From Wolbachia endosymbiont of Aedes albopictus (lineage in GTDB: Bacteria; Pseudomonadota; Alphaproteobacteria; Rickettsiales; Anaplasmataceae), in contig NZ_CP101657.1 in assembly GCF_024804185.1 (NCBI RefSeq), positions 1-64,000 on the forward strand: a DNA stretch of 64,000 bases, given 5' to 3'. The notes below the pieces were generated by a model. That model did no database searches and was not told the origin of the DNA. It saw only the letters and a list, made by a program, of their open reading frames with translations. How positions within the stretch are numbered: position 1 is the stretch's first letter; every line of letters starts with the position of its first letter. The position numbers and the translations under genes are program-made. This document shows, in pieces, positions 8,075-17,027 of this stretch.

Positions 8075-10090
8075 ATGAGTAATGGAAATCACCTACGTAA
8101 TATTCTCATAGGAGGTGTAGTAGCTTTTAGCGTACTTGAGTTTTGCTTCTATCTATCTGGTATATTGTTCTTTCTATTAGTTGACGGTCCGGATGCTGTG
8201 GATTTTAAGGCAATTAATCCTAGTTTGACGCCTTTCCCTCAAGCTCTTTGGCCAACGATTTTTGATCATATACAATATTGTTGGCACCACCCAGAGTTAT
8301 ATAGCCTTGAGCTCAAATTTAAATTAATTCTATCTTCTACAATGCCTATTGTTGTTTTAATGATTATCTTATGGAACTTAAGAGAAAGGATAATTGAGTG
8401 GCGACCATTTAAAAAGAAAGAATCACTTCATGGAGACTCGCAGTGGGCATCAGAGAAAGACATACGAAAAGCAGGATTAAGAAGCAAAAAGGGATTATTG
8501 CTTGGTAAAGATAAAAGAGGATACTTTATTGCTGATGGGTTTCAGCATGCATTGTTATTTGCACCTACAGGTTCTGGTAAGGGCGTTGGCTTTGTAATTC
8601 CTAATTTATTATTTTGGACTGACTCGGTAATTGTACACGACATAAAATTAGAAAACTATGAAATAACAAGTGGTTGGCGAGAACGACAAGGACAAAAAGT
8701 ATACGTATGGAATCCAGCGCAGCCAGATGGAATGAGTCACTGTTACAATCCATTACAATGGATTAGTAAAAAACCTGGACAGATGGTTGACGATGTGCAA
8801 AAAATAGCTAACCTCATCATGCCTGAACAAGACTTTTGGCAAAATGAAGCAAGAAGCTTATTTGTTGGAGTGGTATTATACTTACTTGCTGCACCAGAGA
8901 AAGTTAAATCTTTTGGTGAAGTTGTGCGTACGATGCGTAGTGATGACGTAGTTTATAATCTTGCTGTTGCTCTTGATACAATGGGTAAAATAATACACCC
9001 TGTAGCATATATGAATATTGCAGCTTTTTTACAAAAAGCTGATAAAGAAAGGTCGGGTGTTGTATCAACTATGAACTCATCGCTTGAATTATGGGCAAAC
9101 CCGTTGATTGATACTGCAACTGCGTCAAGTGATTTTAATATTTTAGATTTTAAAAAGAAGAAAACTACAGTTTATGTTGGTTTAACTCCTGACAACTTGA
9201 CTAGGCTCAGGCCTTTAATGCAGGTTTTTTACCAACAGGCAACTGAGTTTCTATGTAGGAAATTGCCATCGGATGACGAGCCTTATGGCGTATTGTTTTT
9301 AATGGATGAGTTTCCTACACTTGGAAAAATGGAGCAATTTCAAACAGGTATTGCATATTTTCGTGGTTATCGAGTTAGGTTATTCTTAATTGTTCAAGAT
9401 ACTGAGCAGCTCAAAGGAATATACGAAGAAGCAGGAATGAACTCCTTTTTGTCAAACTCGACTTACAGAATAACTTTTGCAGCCAATAATATTGAAACAG
9501 CTAATTTAATATCGCAACTTATAGGAAACAAAACTGTACAACAAGAATCGTTGAATAAGCCTAAATTTTTAGATTTAAATCCTGCTTCAAGGTCGTTGCA
9601 TATCTCTGAAACACAGAGGGCATTGCTATTGCCTCAAGAAGTTATTATGTTGCCACGCGACGATCAGATAATTTTAATAGAGTCAACTTACCCAATTAAA
9701 TCAAAGAAAATTTTGTACTACAGTGATACCACCTTCACAAGAAGGCTGCTTAAACAAACTCGTGTGCCTACACAAGAACCATATGACCCAAACAAAGTTC
9801 TTTCTGCCGCTGCGAGCAAAGATAAGGTTAATAACGAGGGGAATAATGCTCTTGAGGGACCTAATTCAGTTGATTATCCTGCTGAAACTAAAACTGAAGA
9901 TGCAGTGTATGATGAATCAGATGAATTTGCAGACGAAGATATTGATGATGAAGATATCGACGATAAGTTTGAAGATGATGATGACGGGTTTGATGACGAG
10001 AGGAGCGATGATGGATTTGATGACGAAGAAGAGGAGGATGAATTTGAAGATGAGGATATTGACGATAAATTAAAAAATGACGAGAAGTAA
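8075..10090 (+). CDS. virD4: Type IV coupling protein VirD4 with long acidic C-terminal tail
   Basis: VirD4 is the FtsK/TraG-like coupling ATPase that selects substrates for the T4SS. The 671-residue protein has two N-terminal membrane segments, a Walker A motif APTGSGKGVGF from residue 163 and a Walker B motif FLMDEFPTLGKME. From about residue 607 to the end it becomes almost wholly Asp/Glu with short repeats such as DEDIDD and DDGFDDE. The acidic tail is encoded by GAT/GAC/GAA-rich DNA, which also produces spurious open frames on both strands. It could be a docking surface for basic secretion signals; that is inference. Confidence 0.94.
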   Translation: MSNGNHLRNILIGGVVAFSVLEFCFYLSGILFFLLVDGPDAVDFKAINPSLTPFPQALWPTIFDHIQYCWHHPELYSLELKFKLILSSTMPIVVLMIILWNLRERIIEWRPFKKKESLHGDSQWASEKDIRKAGLRSKKGLLLGKDKRGYFIADGFQHALLFAPTGSGKGVGFVIPNLLFWTDSVIVHDIKLENYEITSGWRERQGQKVYVWNPAQPDGMSHCYNPLQWISKKPGQMVDDVQKIANLIMPEQDFWQNEARSLFVGVVLYLLAAPEKVKSFGEVVRTMRSDDVVYNLAVALDTMGKIIHPVAYMNIAAFLQKADKERSGVVSTMNSSLELWANPLIDTATASSDFNILDFKKKKTTVYVGLTPDNLTRLRPLMQVFYQQATEFLCRKLPSDDEPYGVLFLMDEFPTLGKMEQFQTGIAYFRGYRVRLFLIVQDTEQLKGIYEEAGMNSFLSNSTYRITFAANNIETANLISQLIGNKTVQQESLNKPKFLDLNPASRSLHISETQRALLLPQEVIMLPRDDQIILIESTYPIKSKKILYYSDTTFTRRLLKQTRVPTQEPYDPNKVLSAAASKDKVNNEGNNALEGPNSVDYPAETKTEDAVYDESDEFADEDIDDEDIDDKFEDDDDGFDDERSDDGFDDEEEEDEFEDEDIDDKLKNDEK

Positions 10091-10203
10091 GGTTAACTTT
10101 GCCTATTTTTAGCTCAGGAAAGTGCAAAATAATTAGGTTTTTCATATTAAGCCATTTTTAATTAATTAGTATTAGAGTAGCTAATTTAACTAGGGGAGTA
10201 GTA

Positions 10204-11055
10204 ATGATTAGTAAGAAAACATTAGCGGTTACAGCATTTGCTTTGCTGCTGTCACAACAATCTTTTGCAAGTGAAACAGAAGGGTTTTACTTTGGCAGTG
10301 GGTATTACGGTCAATATTTAAATTACATGGGTGAGTTGAAAGCAAAAATTGGAGATAAGGATGCTGCAGATACTAATAAGGTATCTATGAATGACAGGGA
10401 TGCTCAGAATACAGAAGGTCAATTACTAAGTAAGTATAAAGGAGATTATAATCCGCCTTTTGCTGCAAATGTAGCATTGGGTTACACAGGAGAATTGGGT
10501 AGCAACAGCTACAGAGTTGAATTAGAAGGAATGTATTCTTCTGTAAAAGTGGATAATATTGGTTTAGCAAGCAGTCAAATGACCGCGTCATACGTAAAAG
10601 TAGTTAAAAATAAAAATAATGCAGAAGAAAAACATTTATATGGTGCTATAGTGAATCATGACCAAATTGAGAACATATCTGTAATGGCAAATGTTTATCA
10701 TCATTGGAAAAGTGACCGTTTCTCTTTTTCTCCTTACATTGGTATTGGAATCGGTGCAACAAGAATGACAATGTTTGAAAAACCGTCAATAAGACCTGCA
10801 GGTCAATTAAAAGCTGGCTTTGATTATCGCATAAATGAAGATGTAAATATGCATATCGGATATAGAGGTTTTGGTGTTATGGGTAACAATTTTATATTTC
10901 AAGCAATGCAGAAAGCAGTAAAAAAACCAGATGGTACATCTAGTATTATTGATGAAAAAGATGCACTAAAAGAGGATATAAATGTAGGTAATCAACTATT
11001 TCACACACACGGCATAGAGGCTGGCCTTACTTTCCATTTTGCTAGTAAAGCTTAA
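10204..11055 (+). CDS. wspB: Wolbachia surface protein paralogue WspB
   Basis: This is an outer-membrane beta-barrel protein of the Wolbachia/Anaplasma surface antigen family. The 283-residue product has a cleavable signal peptide (MISKKTLAVTAFALLLSQQSFA), amphipathic strands alternating with variable loops, and ends in GIEAGLTFHFASKA, with a terminal aromatic-rich strand typical of barrel insertion. The cluster position directly after virD4, with a GGGGAGTAGTA ribosome-binding region, matches wspB rather than wsp. It faces the host vacuole and is intact here. Confidence 0.85.
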   Translation: MISKKTLAVTAFALLLSQQSFASETEGFYFGSGYYGQYLNYMGELKAKIGDKDAADTNKVSMNDRDAQNTEGQLLSKYKGDYNPPFAANVALGYTGELGSNSYRVELEGMYSSVKVDNIGLASSQMTASYVKVVKNKNNAEEKHLYGAIVNHDQIENISVMANVYHHWKSDRFSFSPYIGIGIGATRMTMFEKPSIRPAGQLKAGFDYRINEDVNMHIGYRGFGVMGNNFIFQAMQKAVKKPDGTSSIIDEKDALKEDINVGNQLFHTHGIEAGLTFHFASKA

Positions 11056-11091
11056 ACATGTTGCCCTTTAAAAAATGCATAAAACCGTTTC

Positions 11092-11190
11092 TGTCATCCT
11101 ATGGCTTGACCATAGAATCTAGTTAAATATAGATCCCAGTGTCACGCATTGGGATGATGAGGTAGAGGGTACTGGGGTGACATAGGATAA
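11092..11190. repeat. Dispersed palindromic repeat (CTATGG...CCATAG type)
   Basis: The 161-bp gap between wspB and prmC holds a dispersed repeat starting TGTCATCCTATGGCTTGACC, with the inner palindrome CTATGG-CTTGA-CCATAG. A second module follows, resembling CCCAGTGTCACGCATTGGGA. The first module recurs at 12129-12160. It resembles the palindromic elements described in Wolbachia and Rickettsia. Confidence 0.7.
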
Positions 11191-11216
11191 TATGAGATGA
11201 AGGAAGAAAACATTAG

Positions 11217-12056
11217 CTATGTTTTTTGCATAACAATGCATCTCTTCATTCCTGCCAAATCATATACATATTCCTGAAAAGCTAATTTGTATGAGGGTAT
11301 TATTTTGTCAATATCATTTTGATCTTCACCTATCTCCAATATTGCAAACCCATTTTTTTTAAGGCACTTTTTCAATATTGGAAAAATACTCAAATAACAG
11401 CTCAAACCATCAATTCCACCATCAAGAGCAATTCTTGGTTCCTTTTGCACTTCTGCTTGCAGGTCCTTCAATTTGCTTCTTTTAATATATGGAGGATTAC
11501 TGATTATAAGATCGAATGAACCTCTGCACTCTGTCCATGAGCTTGGAAATATTTTGGCTCTGCTGAGAAGATCATGTTTCTTTGTGTTCTGATAGGCAAC
11601 TTTGTATGCTTCCAAGCTTTTTTCAAAACCGATACCAATGGCATATTCATACTCACTAAGTACGGATATCAATAAACAACCTGTGCCTGTACCAAAATCT
11701 GCAATTTTTAGTTTCTGCTTTTTATTTGGGTAATATTTTAACACTGCTAGGATTATTGTTTCACTATCTGGTCTTGGATCCAAAACATGCTGGTTAACTA
11801 TAAAATTTTTACTCCAGAATTCACGATTACCTATTATTTGCGATATTGGATATCTTTCCGCTCTTTTTTTTGTTAATTTCCAAAATAGAAGTTCTTTGTC
11901 TCTTGGTACCTGATTAGTGTGATTCATAATTATGAATGATCTTTCCACTCCAAGTACGTGCTGCATGATGATTTCACAATCTAAATGTGGTGATTCAACT
12001 TTATGTGACGATAATAACTCCGATCCTTCTTGAATTAAAGTGCTGATTGTTTTCAT
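11217..12056 (-). CDS. prmC: Peptide chain release factor glutamine methyltransferase PrmC (HemK)
   Basis: PrmC transfers a methyl group from S-adenosylmethionine to the glutamine of the GGQ motif in RF1/RF2. The 279-residue protein has the N-terminal helical domain, the SAM-binding motif IADFGTGTGCLLIS and the catalytic NPPY motif in LIISNPPYIKRSKL. The family sequence EPRIALDGGIDGL follows. Length is normal. It lies alone on the minus strand between repeat-bearing gaps. Confidence 0.93.
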   Translation of the reverse strand: MKTISTLIQEGSELLSSHKVESPHLDCEIIMQHVLGVERSFIIMNHTNQVPRDKELLFWKLTKKRAERYPISQIIGNREFWSKNFIVNQHVLDPRPDSETIILAVLKYYPNKKQKLKIADFGTGTGCLLISVLSEYEYAIGIGFEKSLEAYKVAYQNTKKHDLLSRAKIFPSSWTECRGSFDLIISNPPYIKRSKLKDLQAEVQKEPRIALDGGIDGLSCYLSIFPILKKCLKKNGFAILEIGEDQNDIDKIIPSYKLAFQEYVYDLAGMKRCIVMQKT

Positions 12057-12119
12057 TATTCTAAAAATGTGCTCCTTTCAACCACAAACGGTGAGTATAA
12101 TAGCTAACTAAAATAAGGC

Positions 12120-12541
12120 TTACCTTCCTGTCATCCTATGGCTTGACCATAAGATCTAGTTAAAAAAATTCTAGATTCCAGTGTCAGCTACTTGCATGAC
12201 ACCATTTGCTATGTGGATTACCTTAGCCTAAAATAACTGCATCAGATCCCAGCGTCAAGCACTGGGATACTTAACCGTCATACCACCACAGACCGTCATA
12301 CCGCCGCGGTATCTCTTAGCCGCTAACAAGCAGCAGAACGTCATACCGCGATTCATTCGCGGTATCTCATCCGCTAACAAGAGATCCCGCTGCGGGATGA
12401 CGAATTGCTTAACCGTCATACCACCACAGACCGTCATACCGCCGCGGTATCTCTTAGCCGCTAACAAGCTAGCAGACCGTCATACCGCGATTCATTCGCG
12501 GTATCTCATCCGCTAACAAGAGATACCGCGGCGGTATGACG
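12120..12541. repeat. Palindromic repeat array with a ~138-bp tandem duplication
   Basis: This non-coding block of short palindromes is built from two interchangeable cores: GTCATACCGCGATTCATTCG and its Wolbachia-type variants (CCGCGGCGG, CCCGCTGCGGG). A unit beginning TAACCGTCATACCACCACAG starts at 12273 and again at 12411, giving an imperfect ~138-bp tandem repeat. The 12128-12200 part holds the CTATGG/CCATAG element. Short open frames here are produced by the repeats. Confidence 0.8.
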
Positions 12542-12873
12542 GTTGTCGTTTAGCTACAAACATTAAGAAATTTACCAAACGAAAAAAAAGGCAAAAGAAG
12601 CCCCGAGTAGCGAGTTTTGACTCTATATTACTGTAAGTGGCGCTGTAATAATGTGCTAACGCTTAAAATAAGCGCGACTTGGCTGAATGTAGAAAAAATA
12701 AAAAAGACATGCAGCCGCTATAATTTTATGTAATCCGCCAATAAATACTCTGAGTTTTTTACTGAATTTTGTCATTGAGCCTGCAGGTCAAAAACAAGTT
12801 TTGAGTCATAAATACCCTTAATACTACAATAAGGGACCTGGCGAGGTTTGTCAAGCAAGTTTTTTCATTTTTA
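12542..12873 (-). repeat. Promoter-bearing dispersed repeat, copy 1
   Basis: This is one of four related ~330-bp elements (others at 25171, 34730 and 56178). Its ends carry a short inverted repeat of the form AAACGAAAAAA (internal to 12578-12590; the right end reads TTTTTTCATTTT). The interior matches copies 2 and 3 almost base for base over long stretches, including the stem CGCTTA-TTT-TAAGCG. The element ends only a few bases before the stop codon of the neighbouring membrane protein gene. No transposase frame is present, so a non-autonomous (MITE-like) element or small-RNA gene is likely. Confidence 0.75.
12826..12854 (-). promoter_or_regulatory. Conserved promoter in repeat copy 1
   Basis: On the minus strand TTGACA (12849-12854), 17 bp and TATTGT (12826-12831). 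It points inward through the repeat towards the palindrome array and prmC. The same arrangement is kept in all four copies. Confidence 0.6.
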
Positions 12874-12877
12874 TGGG

Positions 12878-14170
12878 TTAGTTGGTACGCGCTTTGCCTT
12901 TTAACAGATGTAAAAGCACAATTATTACGAACAACATTCCACCAATAACTGATATAGCTCCACCCGCAATAAAACAAGCACGTGCCAACATTGATGAAAT
13001 ATTTGGCAGATCTGCAACTTTTCTTAAGGCACCATATCCACCAAGCCATATAAGTCCAGTAATATGGAGAAAATGCCCCACACTGTACGCATAAATCTGT
13101 AATCTTACCATGGAACTTTTTACCTCTTTAAAGTTTAATTTAGGTAACAGCCAATAAATGAAATTCATAAAAGCTATAGTGATCCCAACTACAGAACCAT
13201 GATAATGAGCGGGAATGGTGACATTTCCTTCAATAGTCAGCACTCCAAGCACATCTCCATAAATGAACAATAAAAATGAATGTAGTAAATAGTTGCTTTT
13301 ATCATTAGTAAAAGTCCTGATGTTGCAGCACACTAATATTATCAAAAAGCACGGCAAAACTGCTCCAGCAATTCTCATATGCCAAGTAAAAAACTGTATT
13401 AACTTGGCACTATCAACTGGATAAACAAAATATACAAACGGTGCACCTATAGCCAAAATCGTGTTTATAAACAGCGGTAAAATAGTAATTTTATTGCTTG
13501 AAGCTAAACTAACATCACTAATTATTAAATACACTAAAAACATCCCTTGAGTAAAAGCAAACTGCAATAAATGTTCGCTTCCCCAAAAGAGATATTCGTA
13601 AAACAAATTCTTATCTGAGTGATATAGATCTGGAGGCATATTTTGATATGCTAAAACAAAGCAAAGAAATGATGAAACAAGTATAATAACCAGCCCGATT
13701 TGCCCCACAGAGAGAAATGAAACCTCTTTTTTTGATGTGTATGCTAGCATTGCATTTACTAATATACTGGTAGTAAACAAACCAAGACCAAATAAGAATA
13801 ATTTGTTTTGTAATACGGGAATATAGTTACTTTTGATAACTTCAGTGTTTGGAACGAATGCGGATATAAACATGAGCAGCATCGAAAGGGTTGATAGAAC
13901 CCATGAAAAGTTAAACCAACTATTGGTATTTTGTAGGTTTATGATAAAGAGCAGAGATATTATAGAGCACATCCACACCAAAATTGACAAGTTCACGTGT
14001 ATTACCAGCGCATTATCAAAGATATATTGTGCGGAGGGAATGAAGGAGGAAATAAAAGGCAATCGCAGAAAAATAACGATTATTGACAGCAACCCAGAGC
14101 AAGCAAGGGCACATACTGCTAAGAATATCCATCTTTTACAAAGTGTAGCGTTATTTTGTATGTTGAGCAT
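12878..14170 (-). CDS. Divergent haem-copper oxidase subunit I-like membrane protein
   Basis: The 430-residue protein is predicted to have about twelve transmembrane helices. It resembles cytochrome oxidase/nitric-oxide reductase subunit I by its spaced histidines: ALVIHVNLSILVW in an early helix, FWGSEHLLQFAF in the middle, and IPAHYHGSVVGITIAF followed by YWLLPKL, which recalls the AHFHY...WFPKL segment of COX1. A further pair VGHFLHITGLIW follows. It is far from canonical COX1 and lacks the usual neighbours (subunits II and III), so its role in respiration or gas sensing is uncertain. The stop codon abuts repeat copy 1, so the last residues may have been altered by insertion. Confidence 0.6.
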   Translation of the reverse strand: MLNIQNNATLCKRWIFLAVCALACSGLLSIIVIFLRLPFISSFIPSAQYIFDNALVIHVNLSILVWMCSIISLLFIINLQNTNSWFNFSWVLSTLSMLLMFISAFVPNTEVIKSNYIPVLQNKLFLFGLGLFTTSILVNAMLAYTSKKEVSFLSVGQIGLVIILVSSFLCFVLAYQNMPPDLYHSDKNLFYEYLFWGSEHLLQFAFTQGMFLVYLIISDVSLASSNKITILPLFINTILAIGAPFVYFVYPVDSAKLIQFFTWHMRIAGAVLPCFLIILVCCNIRTFTNDKSNYLLHSFLLFIYGDVLGVLTIEGNVTIPAHYHGSVVGITIAFMNFIYWLLPKLNFKEVKSSMVRLQIYAYSVGHFLHITGLIWLGGYGALRKVADLPNISSMLARACFIAGGAISVIGGMLFVIIVLLHLLKGKARTN

Positions 14171-14240
14171 GGTCTTTCTTACTTTTAGGTACTATAATAC
14201 AAGACAGTGTACATTTTTCAAATTGATATGCGTAGTTCAA

Positions 14241-14546
14241 ATGAAGGACATAACAACAAAGCAAGTCATGTCCTTCATCTTGAAAATGCTGCGTCCATTT
14301 CCATTTTATATAGGAATAGTATTACTGACAGGATTAGTCTGGGCTATCGATATTTCCTTTAATCCATACTTAATAAAAGTTATTATAGATTGTGTTTCAA
14401 TATCAGATGCAGATAATCTTTTTCGTAATATAGCAACTCCTGCTGTATCCTATGTATTAATATTATTTTTACTTGAGTGCCTTGCTAAATTATACGGTTA
14501 TTTTTTTGAAATTAAGATGATTCCTAATCTTCGTAAAAACATTTAA
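14241..14546 (+). pseudogene. Truncated ABC transporter transmembrane domain
   Basis: About 101 residues (MKDITTKQVMSFILKML onward) look like the first two helices of an MsbA-type exporter: VLLTGLVWAIDISFNPYLIKVIID, then YVLILFLLECLAKLYGYFF. The frame stops before the rest of the membrane domain, and no Walker motifs follow; the DNA runs straight into the 3' end of lon. It is most likely the remnant 5' end of a larger gene lost by deletion or rearrangement. Confidence 0.6.
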
Positions 14547-14558
14547 TATCTTCTTAAT

Positions 14559-17012
14559 CTAATGCTTCAATGTTTCCGACATAGGAAAAGTATCATCTTT
14601 ATTTTCTATAGAGGAAGGCATACTATTTTGATTATCATCACCATCAATTGGAGTAGTAGGGTGCATTAAAGCAACTTTCATAACTTCATCAATATTCTTA
14701 ACAAAAACTACGTTGATCCCCTCTTTGATGCTTGCAGGGATCTCTTGCATATCTTTCTCATTTTCACTTGGTATAATCACAGTTTTGATTGATCCTCTGA
14801 GCGCTGCAAGCAATTTTTCTCTCAAGCCCCCAATAGCTAAAACTCTACCACGCAATGTCACTTCGCCTGTCATAGCAACATTTTTGTTAACTGGTGTATT
14901 TGTCATAAGAGAAACAATAGACGTACATACCGCGCTGCCAGCAGAAGGGCCATCTTTTGGTACAGCACCCTCAGGTACATGCAAATGTATATCATTATTT
15001 TGGAATTTTTCGGGCTTTATACCAAAAAACAAACAATTTGATCGAATATAACTATACGCAGCTTTTATAGATTCTTGCATAACCTCTCCAAGCTTTCCTG
15101 TGTATTTTATTTCTCCCTTGCCCGGAATTAGGACTGATTCTATCATCAAAATATCACCACCTGTTTCAGTATAGGCAAGCCCAGTTACTACTCCCACTAA
15201 ACTCTCATTTTCTGCAATACCAAAGGTATATTTACGTACCCCTAAATAATCTTGTAAATTGTCAACCCCTACGGATATTCTCTTATTTTTATCAGTCAAT
15301 ATTTCTTTAACTGCCTTTCTCATGAGCTTTGCAAGCTCCCTTTCCATACTCCGTACACCACTTTCACGTGTATATAAACGTATCAACTTGTATAACGCCT
15401 CATTAGTTATGTCCCATTCCTTCTGATACAAACCATGCTCCTTCTTTAACTTCGGAATAAGGTGGTGTGTAGCAATACTGATTTTTTCATCTTCAGTATA
15501 CCCGGACAATTGTATAATTTCCATCCTATCACGCAAAGGATGTGGCAAATTTAAGCTGTTTGCCGTAGCTACAAACATTACACTTGAAAGATCAAACTCA
15601 ACTTCCAAGTAATGATCCGTAAAGTGTTTATTGTGCTCAGTATCTAAAACCTCAAGTAATGCAGATGCAGGATCGCCACGCGAATCAGAACCCATCTTAT
15701 CTATTTCATCAAGCAGAAAAAGCGGGTTGCATGAATTAGCTTTTTTCATGTGTTGAATGATTTTACCAGGCATTGAGCCAATATAAGTTTTCCTATGTCC
15801 TCGTATCTCAGACTCATCACGCACACCACCAAGAGCTATGCGAACAAAATCTCTTCCTACTGCTCCTGCCATAGACTTAGCTAAAGAAGTTTTACCAACA
15901 CCTGGCGGTCCAACCAAGCAAAGTATAGGACCTTTTATCTCTTTTACTCTTTTTAATACTGCTAAAAATTCTATTATCCTATCTTTTACTTTCTCTATGC
16001 CATAATGATTTTCATCTAAGATTTTCTTAGCTGCATTTAATTTAATTTTTGCATCTTTGTGCTTTCCCCACGGCAAATCAAGTAACCAATGCAAGTAACT
16101 AGATATAACTGTAGCTTCAGGAGAAATGGGATTCATTTTCTTGTATCTCTTCAAATCAGTTATAGCTTTCTCTCTTGCTTCCTGAGAAAGCTTTGTTTCA
16201 TTTATCTTTTTTTCAAATTTATTGAGTATATTCCCTTCATCACCATTCTCAAATTCGTCTAATTCTTTCTGTATAGCTTTCAATTGCTCGTTAAGGTAGT
16301 AAACTTTCTGAGTGCTTTCAACTTGCGATTTAATTGTCTTATATAAACGGTTTTGTGCGTTCAAAATACTTATTTCTCTCTCAATAAAAGCAAAAGCTTT
16401 TTTTAAACGCTCTTTTGGGTCATAAGCCTCAAGTATGCTTTGTTTATCCGATACTTTTATATTTAAATGTGAAGCTACCGTGTCTACAAGCTGATCAACT
16501 TCTTTGATTTGATCAATGGGGTTAATGGCAACTTCAGGCTGATTTTTCTTGTTTAGCTTACACCAGCTATCGAACGCGTCTATAACAGATCGCCTTGAAG
16601 CTTCTAAATCAATATTGTCTTCATCTTCTTTATAATGATTGTCTAACTCTACCCTGGCTTGTAATAAAGTATGAGAGCTAATATATTCTACAACTCTTCC
16701 CCTTCTTATCCCCCGGATTATAACTTTTACTGCATTGTCAGGCAATTTTATTAATGGTTGTATAATGTTTGCTAACACACCTACTTCATAAAGATCTTCA
16801 GGCTCTGGATTATCAACAGAGCCATCTTTCTGTGCTACAAGAAAAATCTCATTTTGGTGACTACTACTACTTGTTGCATATTCTAGTGCATTAACAGATT
16901 TTTCTCTGCCTATGAATAAAGGCACCATTATATTTGGAAAAATTACTACATCTCTTAAAGGTAATACTGGCAATGCAGTAAAACTAGAGCTCACAGCACG
17001 TTCAATGTTCAT
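14559..17012 (-). CDS. lon: ATP-dependent protease Lon
   Basis: Lon is a cytoplasmic AAA+ serine protease that degrades misfolded and regulatory proteins. The 817-residue protein has an N-terminal substrate-binding LON domain (LPLRDVVIFPNIMVPLFIGR), a coiled-coil linker, Walker A GPPGVGKT at 368-375, and the C-terminal protease domain. The catalytic dyad is Ser690 (PKDGPSAGS) and Lys733 (GGLREKLLAA), with the standard 43-residue spacing. It lies 15 bp downstream of clpX on the same strand, so tig-clpP-clpX-lon can form one transcription unit. Confidence 0.98.
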   Translation of the reverse strand: MNIERAVSSSFTALPVLPLRDVVIFPNIMVPLFIGREKSVNALEYATSSSSHQNEIFLVAQKDGSVDNPEPEDLYEVGVLANIIQPLIKLPDNAVKVIIRGIRRGRVVEYISSHTLLQARVELDNHYKEDEDNIDLEASRRSVIDAFDSWCKLNKKNQPEVAINPIDQIKEVDQLVDTVASHLNIKVSDKQSILEAYDPKERLKKAFAFIEREISILNAQNRLYKTIKSQVESTQKVYYLNEQLKAIQKELDEFENGDEGNILNKFEKKINETKLSQEAREKAITDLKRYKKMNPISPEATVISSYLHWLLDLPWGKHKDAKIKLNAAKKILDENHYGIEKVKDRIIEFLAVLKRVKEIKGPILCLVGPPGVGKTSLAKSMAGAVGRDFVRIALGGVRDESEIRGHRKTYIGSMPGKIIQHMKKANSCNPLFLLDEIDKMGSDSRGDPASALLEVLDTEHNKHFTDHYLEVEFDLSSVMFVATANSLNLPHPLRDRMEIIQLSGYTEDEKISIATHHLIPKLKKEHGLYQKEWDITNEALYKLIRLYTRESGVRSMERELAKLMRKAVKEILTDKNKRISVGVDNLQDYLGVRKYTFGIAENESLVGVVTGLAYTETGGDILMIESVLIPGKGEIKYTGKLGEVMQESIKAAYSYIRSNCLFFGIKPEKFQNNDIHLHVPEGAVPKDGPSAGSAVCTSIVSLMTNTPVNKNVAMTGEVTLRGRVLAIGGLREKLLAALRGSIKTVIIPSENEKDMQEIPASIKEGINVVFVKNIDEVMKVALMHPTTPIDGDDNQNSMPSSIENKDDTFPMSETLKH

Positions 17013-17027
17013 AATATACGCCTCAAA

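Noticed and set aside
9723-10145. Alternative-frame and antisense open frames over the VirD4 tail
   Set aside because: They arise from the GAT/GAC/GAA repeat composition of the acidic tail.
12255-12467. Short open frame within the palindromic array
   Set aside because: The translated product repeats MTVCGGMTV-like strings, which only reflect the underlying repeats. Frames at 26974-27192 and 56524-56854 are equivalent.
12120-12541. Possible CRISPR-like array
   Set aside because: Repeats are palindromic and irregularly spaced, the intervening parts are themselves repeats, and no cas gene is present. The same applies to 26900-27395, 34238-34729 and 56507-56970.
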